Part shown: piece after piece, positions 27,387-35,841 of the stretch
How positions within the stretch are numbered: the first letter of the stretch is position 1
How the letters are laid out: each line of letters begins with the position of its first letter
Source: Acidimicrobiaceae bacterium
Lineage (GTDB): Bacteria; Actinomycetota; Acidimicrobiia; Acidimicrobiales; RAAP-2
Assembly: GCA_003155915.1 (NCBI GenBank)
Contig: PMFA01000005.1
Location: 263,719 to 327,718 of the forward strand
Direction of reading: 5' to 3'
DNA length: 64,000 nucleotides
Made by a program: the position numbers and the translations under genes
The notes under the pieces: generated by a model
Database searches by the model: none
Seen by the model: only the letters and a program-made list of their open reading frames with translations
Told to the model about the DNA's origin: nothing

Positions 27387-28726
27387 TCGCCCGTGTAGTA
27401 GTGGTCCGCGACACTCAGCGCGCGGTCCAGGCGCGCGAGTGCGTCGCCGGCCTCGGCTGGGGTGATCGTGCACGGCGGTACGACGTGGATGCGGTTGAAG
27501 TTGGTGAAGATCAGTAGTCCCTCGTTGCGACTGGCCGCCACGATGTCGTTCATCGCGGGCGAGCTCGCGCCGTAGGGGGCGAGCGGTTCCTTGGTCGCGC
27601 GATTCGTCACGAGTTCGAGGGCGAAGAACACGCCGAGTCCGCGCACGTCGCCGATGATGCGGTGCTTGTCCGCCAACGCCACCAGTCCCGGGCGCAGCAC
27701 CTCGTCGCCAATGCGCTGAGCGTTCTCAATGATTCCCTCGCTCTGCATCGCTTCGATCGTCGCGACCGCGGCGGCGCACGCGAGTGGGTGACCCGAGTAC
27801 GTGAGACCGCCGGGATAGACGCGCTCGTTGAAGAACGCGCTGATCGCTTCGTTCAAGATGACGCCGCCGAGCGGTACGTAGCCCGAGTTCACACCCTTGG
27901 CGAAGACGACGAGGTCGGGCCTCACGTCGTGTTGTTGGAATGCGAACCATGAGCCGGTGCGACCGAAGCCGCACATCACCTCATCGGCGATGTAGACAAT
28001 GCCGTAACGATCGCAGATCTCGCGAACCCCGGCCAAGAATCCTTTCGGCGGCACCATGATGCCGGCCGTACCGGGGATCGTCTCGAGCACGATTGCCGCG
28101 AATGACGTCGGGCCCTCGAACCGGATCGTCTCCTCTAGGTTCTCGAGCGCGCGCTGGCACTCCTGGGTCTCGCTGTTCGCGTGGTACGCCGAGCGATACA
28201 GGAACGGTCCGAAGAAGTGCACGACGCCGGCGGAGCCGGTGTCGTTCGGCCACCGACGGGGGTCACCGGTCAGGTTGATTGACGTCGCGGTGGCGCCGTG
28301 GTAACTGCGATAGGCCGACAACACCTTGTGACGTCCGGTGGAGAGTCGCGCCAGGCGGATGGCGTGTTCCATTGCCTCGGTCCCACCGTTGGTGAAGAAG
28401 ACCTTCGCCGCGCCTTCGAAGGAGCGGTCCAAAATGAGTTCGGCCGCGCGGTAGCGCGACACGTAGCCGTGCTGGGGCGCGATGGTGCACAGCGTGGCCG
28501 CCTGCTCTTGGATGGCGCGGACCACGGCGGGGTGCTGGTGACCGATGTTCGTGTTGACCAACTGAGACGAGAGGTCGAGATATGTCGTGCCGTCTTCGCC
28601 CGTGACGTAGACGCCTTCGGCGTCTTTCACCATCAAGGGATTGATACTCGCCTGGGCCGACCACGAGTGGAAGACCGAGGCCTTCTCGCGTTCAGCGCTC
28701 GTCAGTGTCGATCGATCGTTCGCCAT
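27383..28726 (-). CDS. Class III PLP-dependent aminotransferase
   Basis: A 447-residue omega-aminotransferase. The start resembles the family lead with FHSWSAQASINPLMVKDAEGVYVTGEDG. FTNGGTEAMEHAIRLAR binds the cofactor phosphate, YIADEVMCGFGRTG has the conserved Asp, and the PLP Lys is in VVFAKGVNSGYVPLGG. The closest types are taurine/beta-alanine/diamine:pyruvate transaminases, and the donor amine cannot be fixed. AAAGGA precedes the ATG. The hotdog gene overlaps its 3' end, suggesting co-expression and perhaps work on an amine- or CoA-linked substrate. Confidence 0.92.
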   Translation of the reverse strand: MANDRSTLTSAEREKASVFHSWSAQASINPLMVKDAEGVYVTGEDGTTYLDLSSQLVNTNIGHQHPAVVRAIQEQAATLCTIAPQHGYVSRYRAAELILDRSFEGAAKVFFTNGGTEAMEHAIRLARLSTGRHKVLSAYRSYHGATATSINLTGDPRRWPNDTGSAGVVHFFGPFLYRSAYHANSETQECQRALENLEETIRFEGPTSFAAIVLETIPGTAGIMVPPKGFLAGVREICDRYGIVYIADEVMCGFGRTGSWFAFQQHDVRPDLVVFAKGVNSGYVPLGGVILNEAISAFFNERVYPGGLTYSGHPLACAAAVATIEAMQSEGIIENAQRIGDEVLRPGLVALADKHRIIGDVRGLGVFFALELVTNRATKEPLAPYGASSPAMNDIVAASRNEGLLIFTNFNRIHVVPPCTITPAEAGDALARLDRALSVADHYYTGE

Positions 28727-28802
28727 ATCTGCGTCCTTTGCTCAATCAAGACGGTAACGCACGCATCGGTCGATGAAGTTGCGAACGCGCAGAGAGCGAG
28801 CT

Positions 28803-30512
28803 CTAGAGGGCGCCGTCCCAGCGGGCCATCTCCGCCGAGAAGTCGTCCAGTCCCAGCGGCCCGAGCACGAGAGCGTGGGCGTGGAAGGCCTTCAGGTCGA
28901 AGCGATCGCCCAGACGCTTCTTCGCGGCTTCGCGCGAGTCGAGCCAGGCTCTCTCACCGACCTTGTAGGAGATGGCTTGGGCCGGAAGTCCGAGGTAGCG
29001 GTCCACTTCTGAGACCGACATCGGGTGGTCTTGAATGGCCCACTCCTCCAAGAGCGCGACGGCCATTTCGGCCGTCCAGCGTTTGTTCGAGCAATCACCG
29101 AGGTTTCCCAAGACGCCCATGTCCGCGGGCGCATCAAGTTCGAGGTGCAGTCCGACGTCGACCACGATGCGCGCCGCGCGCAGCGCCTGATTGGCGAGGT
29201 AGCCGAGTTCGTCACCGAGGTCCGAGAAGTACCCAAGCTCGTCCATGAGCCGTTCGGCGTAGAGCGCCCAGCCTTCGGCGTAGCCGCTCGTGTTGCCCAC
29301 CAGACGGTGGAATCGACTCTGACGATCCGACGCCAAGAGCGCCGTCGCGATCTGCAGGTGATGTCCCGGGATCGACTCGTGATACCAGGTTGAGGCAAAA
29401 CGCCACCACGAGAACTGCGTCTTGCCGAGTGTCGGGAACCACGTCGTGCCCGGACGACTGAGGTCTTCGCTGGGGTTGATGTAGAAAGGCGCGGCGGCCG
29501 AGCCTTCGGGTGCGAGTCGGGCGTCGCAGAACCGGATTCGATCATCGATGTCGAAGTGCACGCCGTCGAGTTCGTCGGTGGTGCGAGCCGTGAAGGCCTT
29601 CAGCATCGTGAGAAGTGCGTCGGTGCCGTCGATCGCTCTCGCCGGGTCGTTGTCGAGCAACTCGGCCACTTCCACCAAGCTCTTCGCGTTCGGGAGCAGT
29701 TCGTTGGCGATCTCCCACATGCGCGTGTTGATGCGGCGTAGGTCCTGATAGCCCCACTCGTAGAGTTCGTGCAGGTCGAGCGTCGCTCCGGACCAGTACG
29801 CGGACCATCGCTGATAGCGCTCTTCGCCACAGGCCTCTTTCGTGGAGGCTTTGGGCGCGAGGTCCGAGCGCATCCACGCCGCGAACTCGGAGTAGGCGGT
29901 CTCGGCGTCCTTTGCGGCGGCGCGCAGGCCCGAGGATTCGAAGTCGACGCCCGTCGCCTCGGCGGCGCGCTGGGCGAACTCGCTGAACGCACCGGCGGCG
30001 CAGGTGTCGGCCTGATCGGCCACACCGAGGACGTGACGCGCGGCGGGCAACTCGTGTTCGGCGGCCGTGATGAGCAGCGCGCCGCGCCAGCTTTCGAGCG
30101 ACGCGCGGACGTGCCCGAGACGCCGGGCCACGTTCTTCGCGTTCTCTTCGGTGCTCAAGGGCATCAACTCGAAGACCTGTCGAATGGCCGAGACCGGGGA
30201 GTTGAGGACTGAGAACGTTCGTCGCTCCTCGTCAGCCTCGTAGAGAGCGAGTTGCACGGTAAGTCGTTCGCGGATCACGGTCGCCGCGATCCGATCGACG
30301 TCACTGTGTGCGTCAAGTGTCTCAAGTTGCTGGAGGTCTCGGATCGTCTGTACTTGATCGCGACGTTGCTTCGCCACCGAGAAGTCCGGCAACAAGTGGT
30401 CGTAGCCCGGTATGCCGGCCTCGGTGGCGAAGAGGGGGTTGCTCTCGGCGAGTCGATCGACGATTTCGTCGGCGAAGGCGAAAATCGCCGATTGAGGAGT
30501 TTGCTCGGACAT
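28803..30512 (-). CDS. DUF885 family metallopeptidase-like protein
   Basis: A 569-residue, mostly helical protein. The family motif WYHESIPGHHLQIA, with a HExxxGHH-like zinc site, lies at about residue 375, followed by GNTSGYAEGWALYAERLMDELG. The C-terminal part contains PAQAISYKVGERAWL, also typical. Relatives resemble M32-like carboxypeptidases, but substrates are unknown. There is no signal peptide, so it is cytoplasmic. AAAGGA precedes the ATG. Its gene stands alone, between the aminotransferase and a YdeI-like gene read the other way. Confidence 0.88.
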   Translation of the reverse strand: MSEQTPQSAIFAFADEIVDRLAESNPLFATEAGIPGYDHLLPDFSVAKQRRDQVQTIRDLQQLETLDAHSDVDRIAATVIRERLTVQLALYEADEERRTFSVLNSPVSAIRQVFELMPLSTEENAKNVARRLGHVRASLESWRGALLITAAEHELPAARHVLGVADQADTCAAGAFSEFAQRAAEATGVDFESSGLRAAAKDAETAYSEFAAWMRSDLAPKASTKEACGEERYQRWSAYWSGATLDLHELYEWGYQDLRRINTRMWEIANELLPNAKSLVEVAELLDNDPARAIDGTDALLTMLKAFTARTTDELDGVHFDIDDRIRFCDARLAPEGSAAAPFYINPSEDLSRPGTTWFPTLGKTQFSWWRFASTWYHESIPGHHLQIATALLASDRQSRFHRLVGNTSGYAEGWALYAERLMDELGYFSDLGDELGYLANQALRAARIVVDVGLHLELDAPADMGVLGNLGDCSNKRWTAEMAVALLEEWAIQDHPMSVSEVDRYLGLPAQAISYKVGERAWLDSREAAKKRLGDRFDLKAFHAHALVLGPLGLDDFSAEMARWDGAL

Positions 30513-30591
30513 TACGGATCCTTTGATTTGCGCGATTACCCGCGAAATCGAAATTTACACCGCCGTTCGAACGACGAGATTCTGTCGCCTC

Positions 30592-31323
30592 ATGAACAGC
30601 CAGAGAGTGCCTGGTGGCGTGGTCCACAGCCTTCCGCGAGACCTGCGCCATTCGTTGATTGCCAATGTCACAGCACTCGAATCGTGGAAGGACATCACGC
30701 CTCTGGCGCGAAACGAGTTCATCTGTTGGGTTGGAGACGCCAAACAGCGGGTGACCAGGCAACGCCGGATTCGTCGAGCCCAAGAACAGTTGGAGGAAAG
30801 TCAGCGTCGGCCCTGTTGCTGGCCGGGCTGCGCGCACCGCGAGCGATCTGGCAAGAAGACGCTCGCCCGTTGTTCGGTTGGAAAGTTCATTCGAGTCGCG
30901 CGCGGGCTACGGGTGGAACCGACCGAGCAACTCCGTCGCCGCGTCCAGGGGCCCGACCACCTGGAACAGGTTTCCGTCGGTGTCTTGGGTGAGGTAGTGG
31001 GCGAGCGCACTCAATTTCAGAGGCGTGGAGCCGCCCGAGAGGTTGACCCCGGTCACCTTGGCACCCGCGACCAGGTGCAGCGTCTCGGGCGACTCGCCCT
31101 TCGTACGTTCGTAGAACTGGAAGTCGTCCGGGGTTCCGGGTGCACACTGAACTTCGAGGGCCAATCCCTTAACGGTCGCGGTGCCGTTCGCGGTGACAAC
31201 GACCGACTGGGCCTGGATGAAGGCGTCCGCCATAAGGGTCACGCACCAGGGGGCGAGTGTTGTGGTGGTGGTGCTTGGCGTGACGACGCAGTCACCCCAA
31301 ATGACCCGGAGCCGCGAGGGTAA
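30592..31323 (+). CDS. YdeI/OmdA-type small protein, open frame runs past the family end
   Basis: The first 90 residues match the C-terminal domain of YdeI/OmpD-associated proteins: VHSLPRDLRHSLIAN, WKDITPLARNEFICWVGDAKQ, TRQRRIRRAQEQLEE and RRPCCWPGCAHRERSGK. Small relatives stop right after this point (near base 30860). Here no stop follows, and the frame continues for about 150 residues antisense to the lipoprotein gene at 30907-31758. The extension looks like a shadow of that gene. Either the stop was lost or a frameshift ended the original gene. The ATG lacks a strong ribosome site. The function of the family is unclear. Confidence 0.55.
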   Translation: MNSQRVPGGVVHSLPRDLRHSLIANVTALESWKDITPLARNEFICWVGDAKQRVTRQRRIRRAQEQLEESQRRPCCWPGCAHRERSGKKTLARCSVGKFIRVARGLRVEPTEQLRRRVQGPDHLEQVSVGVLGEVVGERTQFQRRGAAREVDPGHLGTRDQVQRLGRLALRTFVELEVVRGSGCTLNFEGQSLNGRGAVRGDNDRLGLDEGVRHKGHAPGGECCGGGAWRDDAVTPNDPEPRG

Positions 31324-31758
31324 GTCCTTGAAGGTGGCGCAGTCCATCACGCCCGGGGGGCCGGGTGCCGAGCCGACGACGCGCCACGGCGACTGGCCGG
31401 CGCGCTCGAAGAACTCGGGGTAGGCACCGTGATCCTGGAATGCCACACTCTCGGCGGCCGTCGCGCTCGGCGACGCCTCAAAGATCGCTGACGCGTAGTC
31501 GACGCTGCCGCAGGTCCCGTAGAACACCGAGCCGTGTACGGTCACCGCACCCGAGCGGCCGTCGGCCGCCACCAATGATCCCAAGAGAGAAGGCGTAGCG
31601 ACCTGGTTTGTGCAAGCCTCTTTGATTTCCGTCGATGTCGTTGTCACCGTCGTCGTCGTTGTCGAAGCGTGATGGTTCGATGCCGCCGTGGCGCAGCTCG
31701 AGATTGCTAATCCTGTTGCGGCAAGCAGCACCACGGAGCGGAGCGGCCGCGCAATCAC
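30907..31758 (-). CDS. Putative lipoprotein of unknown function
   Basis: A 283-residue exported protein. A basic start and hydrophobic core (RPLRSVVLLAATGLAIS) end in a lipobox ISSC at about residues 19-22, followed by a Ser/Thr linker (STTTTTVTTTSTE). The mature part has several paired Cys residues and a second Thr-rich linker (TPSTTTTTLAPWC) that divides it into two similar-sized halves. No family is recognised. It starts with GTG. It faces the YdeI-like frame and is divergent from the amine oxidase. Confidence 0.7.
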   Translation of the reverse strand: MIARPLRSVVLLAATGLAISSCATAASNHHASTTTTTVTTTSTEIKEACTNQVATPSLLGSLVAADGRSGAVTVHGSVFYGTCGSVDYASAIFEASPSATAAESVAFQDHGAYPEFFERAGQSPWRVVGSAPGPPGVMDCATFKDLPSRLRVIWGDCVVTPSTTTTTLAPWCVTLMADAFIQAQSVVVTANGTATVKGLALEVQCAPGTPDDFQFYERTKGESPETLHLVAGAKVTGVNLSGGSTPLKLSALAHYLTQDTDGNLFQVVGPLDAATELLGRFHP

Positions 31759-32040
31759 GCACCGACTCTAGGTCGTCGTGACTCTCGAATCGCAGCGGCG
31801 CACCGGCTTTCGAACTCGACTCGCATTCTCGTCTCGAACGACTCGAAGGTTGCCTCGTAGAGCTGACGCGGCGGCGAAACCGCGACGTTGCCCATGTACA
31901 GAGCGACCAGCACGGACATCATGGTCACCGCGGATCGCCCGCGAAGGCTTCCTGATCGCAATGAGGGGCTTTCGTCTAGATTCCGCTTGGATTGGGTTGT
32001 GGCACGGATGAACAATGCGAGATCGAGGGAGGCGCAAGTG

Positions 32041-33393
32041 ATGGAGAGGTCAACGACGGTCGTGGTCGTAGGTGCCGGGCTTTCTGGCCTGTCTGCCGCC
32101 CGAGTGCTACGAGCTCAGGGAGTCGACGTCGTGGTGCTCGAGGCTCGGGACCGTGTGGGCGGACGGACGCTCAACCATCCCATTGGTGACGGCAAGGTCG
32201 TCGAAGTCGGCGGCCAGTGGGTGGGTCCTGGTCAGGAGCGAATCCAGTCCCTGATCAAAGAGCTCGGTCTCGAAACGTTCGACACCTACGGAACGGGCAA
32301 GAACCTCTTCGAGCACGGCGATCGATTGAGTTCCTACCGAGGGGCGATCCCGAGGGTCAATCCGTTGGCGCTCGTCGATGTCCAATTGGCCATGACACGG
32401 CTCGGGCGCATGGTCCGCACTGTCCCCACGGACGAGCCGTGGAAGGCGCCTAAGGCGACTTTGTGGGATTCAGAGACGGTGGCTTCGTGGACCAGACGCC
32501 ATATGAGGACCCGACTTGGCCGATCGCTCATCGGGTTGGCCTGCGAAGCAGTGTGGGCCGCGGATCCGGCCGACGTCTCACTCTTGCACTTCCTCGCCTA
32601 CTGCAACTCGGCCGACGGCTTGGAAAGTTTGATATCGACCGACGGCGGAGCGCAACAGAGCCGCGTCGTCGGTGGTTCCCAACAAATCGCCGTGGCGATG
32701 GCCGAGGAACTGGGTGACATCGTCATCCTGGGCGAACCAGTACGGCGCATCGCCTACGGCGACGAGCTCATCGTGAGCGGAGACTCCATCACGGTTCGGG
32801 CCGCTCAGGCCATCTTCGCCATCAGCCCGGCACTGGCCGGACGCTTCATTTATGAGCCGGCGTTGCCCGCGTCGCGTGACCAGTTGACCCAACGCATTCC
32901 CAATGGCTCGGTCATCAAGTGCATGGCGATCTACGACGAGCCGTTCTGGCGAGATGCGGGACTGTCTGGACAGTTAACGAGTGACCGAGGACCTGTGAAA
33001 GTGGTCTTCGACAATTCGCCGCCCGACGGTCGACCAGGAGTCCTCCTTGGGTTTCTCGAGGGCAACCAAGCCAGAGAGTTGGGTCGTTGGTCTGCGTCGG
33101 AGCGCCGACAATGCATCCTCGACTGTTTCACTCGATTCTTCGGACCCAAGGCCGCTCAGGCCCGGGACTACGTCGAGAAGATCTGGGCCGACGACGAATG
33201 GACGCGTGGTTGTTATGGGGCGTTCTTCCCCCCGAATACCTGGACGGCCTTTGGCGATGCCCTGCGCGCACCTATCGGCCCGATCCACTGGGCGGGAGCG
33301 GAAACTGCGACGCGTTGGATGGGCTACATGGACGGAGCAGTCAGCTCGGGTGAACGAGCGGCTTCCGAGGTGCTGCACGATCTGGCGCGATGA
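32041..33393 (+). CDS. Flavin monoamine oxidase-like FAD protein
   Basis: A 450-residue amine oxidase family enzyme. The FAD dinucleotide motif VVGAGLSGLSAARVLRAQG is at residues 9-27, followed by LEARDRVGGRTL and VEVGGQWVGPGQ. The C-terminal FAD-contact region is GPIHWAGAETATRWMGYMDGAVSSGERAA. This matches monoamine/putrescine/tyramine oxidases; the substrate is not readable. GAGGGAGG lies about 9 bases before this ATG, which is why I prefer it to earlier in-frame starts (32008 or 31888). No signal peptide is present. Confidence 0.92.
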   Translation: MERSTTVVVVGAGLSGLSAARVLRAQGVDVVVLEARDRVGGRTLNHPIGDGKVVEVGGQWVGPGQERIQSLIKELGLETFDTYGTGKNLFEHGDRLSSYRGAIPRVNPLALVDVQLAMTRLGRMVRTVPTDEPWKAPKATLWDSETVASWTRRHMRTRLGRSLIGLACEAVWAADPADVSLLHFLAYCNSADGLESLISTDGGAQQSRVVGGSQQIAVAMAEELGDIVILGEPVRRIAYGDELIVSGDSITVRAAQAIFAISPALAGRFIYEPALPASRDQLTQRIPNGSVIKCMAIYDEPFWRDAGLSGQLTSDRGPVKVVFDNSPPDGRPGVLLGFLEGNQARELGRWSASERRQCILDCFTRFFGPKAAQARDYVEKIWADDEWTRGCYGAFFPPNTWTAFGDALRAPIGPIHWAGAETATRWMGYMDGAVSSGERAASEVLHDLAR

Positions 33394-33620
33394 ACAATGT
33401 TGCAGTGCACTGACCAGGTGGCTCTCGCAGTTGGTTTTTGGACAAATGAGTGTTCGTCACCAGCTAATCAGGCTTTGCTCAGCAGAGAGCGGGCGCCTCA
33501 TCACCAGCGTTTCGAAAGACTGAAAGCCGAAGCATGGTGCAACTGGTCAGGTCGGGGCATGTGCAAGCACGCTCGTCGAAACTCGTCACGGAAGCGCCGG
33601 TCGCTCGTAGCGTGTGAGAT
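33394..33620. other. Intergenic stretch without a supported gene
   Basis: Small open frames on both strands lack credible starts. The stretch serves as the upstream region of the next plus-strand gene. No hairpin with a T run or promoter pair stood out. Confidence 0.4.
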
Positions 33621-34151
33621 TTGAGTGATCTCGAAGCACAGAAGAGGCTTTGGGGACGCGACGGTCTCGGCATCGCGGGTGCCAACCCGAACTACGCGGC
33701 TCGCGTCGGCATAAGTGCCGTGGTGGTTTTGATCGTTCTGGGCGGTGCGTTCGTCCTCCTCACCGGCACTCACACGCCGACCAAGGCCGCCACTCAGTAC
33801 GTCACCGACGTGGCGAATGGCGACGCACTGCAGCTCCAACTCGACCAAGCTCACTCCACCAGCTCCGCTCGGTCGTCGATCATTGTGCATAGTCTCGTCC
33901 AAACACTTCTCAAGGAGGACCGACGTCTTTCGATCGAGCACTGGCCCGCTCGAGTCGAGGGAGACGTAGAGACCCTCGTGACGATCAATCAACAGATCTC
34001 GGTCCTGAACAAAAACACGTTGGCCTCGTCACCCGAACGGGCGATCCTCTTGACGCCGCAGAACAACGACGCGTCTAGGGCGGCCGACTGCGACTCGCTA
34101 ATTCGTGTGACGCTCGGCCTCCGCCCGCAGGGCAGCCAAATAGCGAATTGA
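33621..34151 (+). CDS. Hypothetical single-pass membrane protein
   Basis: A 176-residue protein starting at TTG. A short cytoplasmic lead (SDLEAQKRLWGRDGLGIAGANPNYAARVG) is followed by a membrane helix (about residues 31-49, SAVVVLIVLGGAFVLLTG) and an extracellular domain of about 125 residues. The domain (TQYVTDVANGDALQLQLDQ) is mixed alpha/beta in appearance and unrecognised. The start is weakly supported; the steady codon use argues that the gene is real. Confidence 0.6.
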   Translation: MSDLEAQKRLWGRDGLGIAGANPNYAARVGISAVVVLIVLGGAFVLLTGTHTPTKAATQYVTDVANGDALQLQLDQAHSTSSARSSIIVHSLVQTLLKEDRRLSIEHWPARVEGDVETLVTINQQISVLNKNTLASSPERAILLTPQNNDASRAADCDSLIRVTLGLRPQGSQIAN

Positions 34152-34224
34152 CCAAGTTGAGTGTCGGGCACTTGTCCGAACGTCAGTGCGACGTTTGAGG
34201 ATTACTTGTCCGAATCCCTCGTGG

Positions 34225-34298
34225 TGGGGCTAGTAAGAATCGAACTTACGACCTCGTCATTATCAGTGACGCGCTCTAACCGACTGAGCTATAGCCCC
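34225..34298 (-). tRNA. tRNA-Ile (anticodon GAT)
   Basis: A 74-nt tRNA with acceptor GGGGCTA/TAGCCCC, D arm GCTCAGTCGGTTAGAGC, anticodon stem CGTCA/TGACG with loop CTGATAA, and T arm CTTACGA-side pairing around TTCGATT. A is the discriminator base; CCA is not encoded. It stands alone, not in an rRNA operon. Confidence 0.96.
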
Positions 34299-34334
34299 GC
34301 AGGGGTACCAATCTAGCCGACCGTCGAATTGAAC

Positions 34335-35138
34335 CTAGAGAGCCGACATGTCCCACGCACGAGCCGCGATCGATTGACTGGCCGTCGCGAGCAGTGTTCC
34401 CGACTCGCTCCACATGAACGCCGTACCTTGGGCGAAGCCACCGGAGAGCGCGTGCATGTGAATCTCGGTGAGTACCCAATCGGTCGGCTCGAGCGTGACG
34501 ATGCGAATCGTGTTGTCGAGGCTGCGGCCCATCGTGGAAAAGCCGAGCGGCTGAGAAAGTCCGCCCGCGACGTAGTCCCCGAAGATGGCGAGCGTCGCCG
34601 CGGACAGTTCGAAGTGCCCGGGAACACGTGACCAGAGCGCCGAGACGGGTGAGCCGGGAGTGCCATCGATCTGTTCGAACGGACGGCCCAACGCGATGCG
34701 GGCCTCGAGGTGATTGAAAATCGAGCGGTTGAAGCGCTCGGGCATGATGCGCTCCGGACACTCTTCGGGTGGCTTGACCACGGGCATGGTGACCCACGGA
34801 GTCGTCGCGCTGAGCTCTCCGGTGCCGAAGGCGCCGTTCACGGTCAGGATCTCTCGACCTTCGGCGAAGGTCGTCGCGCGGGCCTGGGTCACGTGTCCGC
34901 CGACGACGGCGAGATCGGTCTCGACGGTGACCGTCGCGCCGAGCGGGGCGTAGGAAAGATACTGCGCGGTGGCCCAGATCGTCGGCCGCGCACTCGCCTC
35001 TTCGAGCGCGACGAGCGCCGAAGCCAATCCGCACCCCCCGAAGAGAAAGTTGCCCGGCGTAATGACCCGTTCGGTGACGTCGAAGGACCACGTCGCTTCA
35101 CCCGTTCGTCCCATGCCAAGAAAAGTCCGCGCGTCCAC
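34335..35138 (-). CDS. Acyl-CoA thioesterase II (TesB)-like protein
   Basis: A 267-residue double-hotdog thioesterase. The N-terminal domain has TPGNFLFGGCGLASALVALEEAS and ATAQYLSYAPLGATVTVETDLAVVGGHVTQARATTF. The C-terminal domain has GDYVAGGLSQPLGFSTMGRSLDNTIRIV and ends with ARAWDMSAL. These fit the TesB/acyl-CoA thioesterase 8 pattern, including the Asp and Thr/Gln active-site neighbourhood. I use a GTG start at 35138; an ATG nine codons in (35114) is possible. The reading frame is open far upstream without signals, which I take as chance. It is divergent from the following gene. Confidence 0.8.
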   Translation of the reverse strand: MDARTFLGMGRTGEATWSFDVTERVITPGNFLFGGCGLASALVALEEASARPTIWATAQYLSYAPLGATVTVETDLAVVGGHVTQARATTFAEGREILTVNGAFGTGELSATTPWVTMPVVKPPEECPERIMPERFNRSIFNHLEARIALGRPFEQIDGTPGSPVSALWSRVPGHFELSAATLAIFGDYVAGGLSQPLGFSTMGRSLDNTIRIVTLEPTDWVLTEIHMHALSGGFAQGTAFMWSESGTLLATASQSIAARAWDMSAL

Positions 35139-35221
35139 GAACGCCGAGGTTAACGCAGTGACGCACGTCCCCTGAGCGCTCGACAATCGCGACGAAGAAC
35201 GCCACCGGGCAGACTTGTACG

Positions 35222-35839
35222 GTGATCGATCCGCGTTTCGTCTACTTGGCCGCGGCGCTCTCGCTCGTCGGCGCGTATGGCTATATCCGCGACACGTTGC
35301 GCGGCGACACGTCGCCAAATCGAGTGACGTGGTCACTCTGGGGCGTCGAAGGCGTCCTCGCCTTCGGTGTTGAGATCCAACAACACGTGGGACTCGCGGC
35401 GTTGATGACCTTGATGCTCGGCCTCGTGCCGTGCGCGGTGGTCGTCGCGTCGTTTCGAAACCCCCACGGTGTCTGGAAACTCGGCGCCTTCGACACCGTG
35501 TGCGGAGCGGTGTCGGTTGGCGGACTGATCTTCTGGGCCTTTGTGAACGAGCCGACCGTGGCGCTCGTTTCATTTGTCGTGGCCGATCAGATGGCCGCAC
35601 TGCCCACGATTCGAAAGTCGTGGCTCGCGCCACGGACGGAGTCGCCGCGGCTCTTCTTCTTGGGATCGACGAACTGCGCGATCACGTTACTGACGCTCAC
35701 GAAAGTCACCACGGCCGGGGTGCTCTTCCCCGGCTGTATCTTGGTGGCGGACCTGATTCTGGGCCTGCTCATCGTGAGCAATGTCGGGCCGCGGCTGCGC
35801 GGCGAAACCTACGGCGTAACGAATCCGAAATTGGCGTGA
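35222..35839 (+). CDS. Polytopic membrane protein of unknown function
   Basis: A 205-residue protein with about seven short helices, beginning DPRFVYLAAALSLVGAYGYIRDTLRGDTSPNRVTWSLWGVEGVLAF. The proline-bearing helix-loop repeats (TSPNRVTWSLW near residue 31 and MAALPTIRKSW near 127) recall PQ-loop/SWEET-like transporters, but the match is only by pattern. It starts at GTG. The next gene's ATG lies 2 bases after its stop, so the two are likely co-transcribed. Confidence 0.65.
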   Translation: MIDPRFVYLAAALSLVGAYGYIRDTLRGDTSPNRVTWSLWGVEGVLAFGVEIQQHVGLAALMTLMLGLVPCAVVVASFRNPHGVWKLGAFDTVCGAVSVGGLIFWAFVNEPTVALVSFVVADQMAALPTIRKSWLAPRTESPRLFFLGSTNCAITLLTLTKVTTAGVLFPGCILVADLILGLLIVSNVGPRLRGETYGVTNPKLA

Positions 35840-35841
35840 CC

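Noticed and set aside
30252..30992. Plus-strand frame across the start of the DUF885 gene
   Set aside because: Shadow of DUF885 in its first half; the only homologous stretch on this strand is the YdeI-like frame in a different phase.
31755..32015. 86-residue minus-strand frame overlapping the lipoprotein start by 4 bases
   Set aside because: The GTGA overlap is tempting, but the translation is unlike a real protein, has no ribosome site and covers the amine oxidase upstream region.
34335..35633. TesB-like frame extended to 432 residues
   Set aside because: The first 165 residues are Arg/Ser-rich shadow of the divergent membrane protein gene; homology begins at the GTG at 35138.
35431..35841. 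N-terminal extension of the DUF2252 frame
   Set aside because: It is another frame of the preceding membrane protein gene; the family start is at the ATG 35842.
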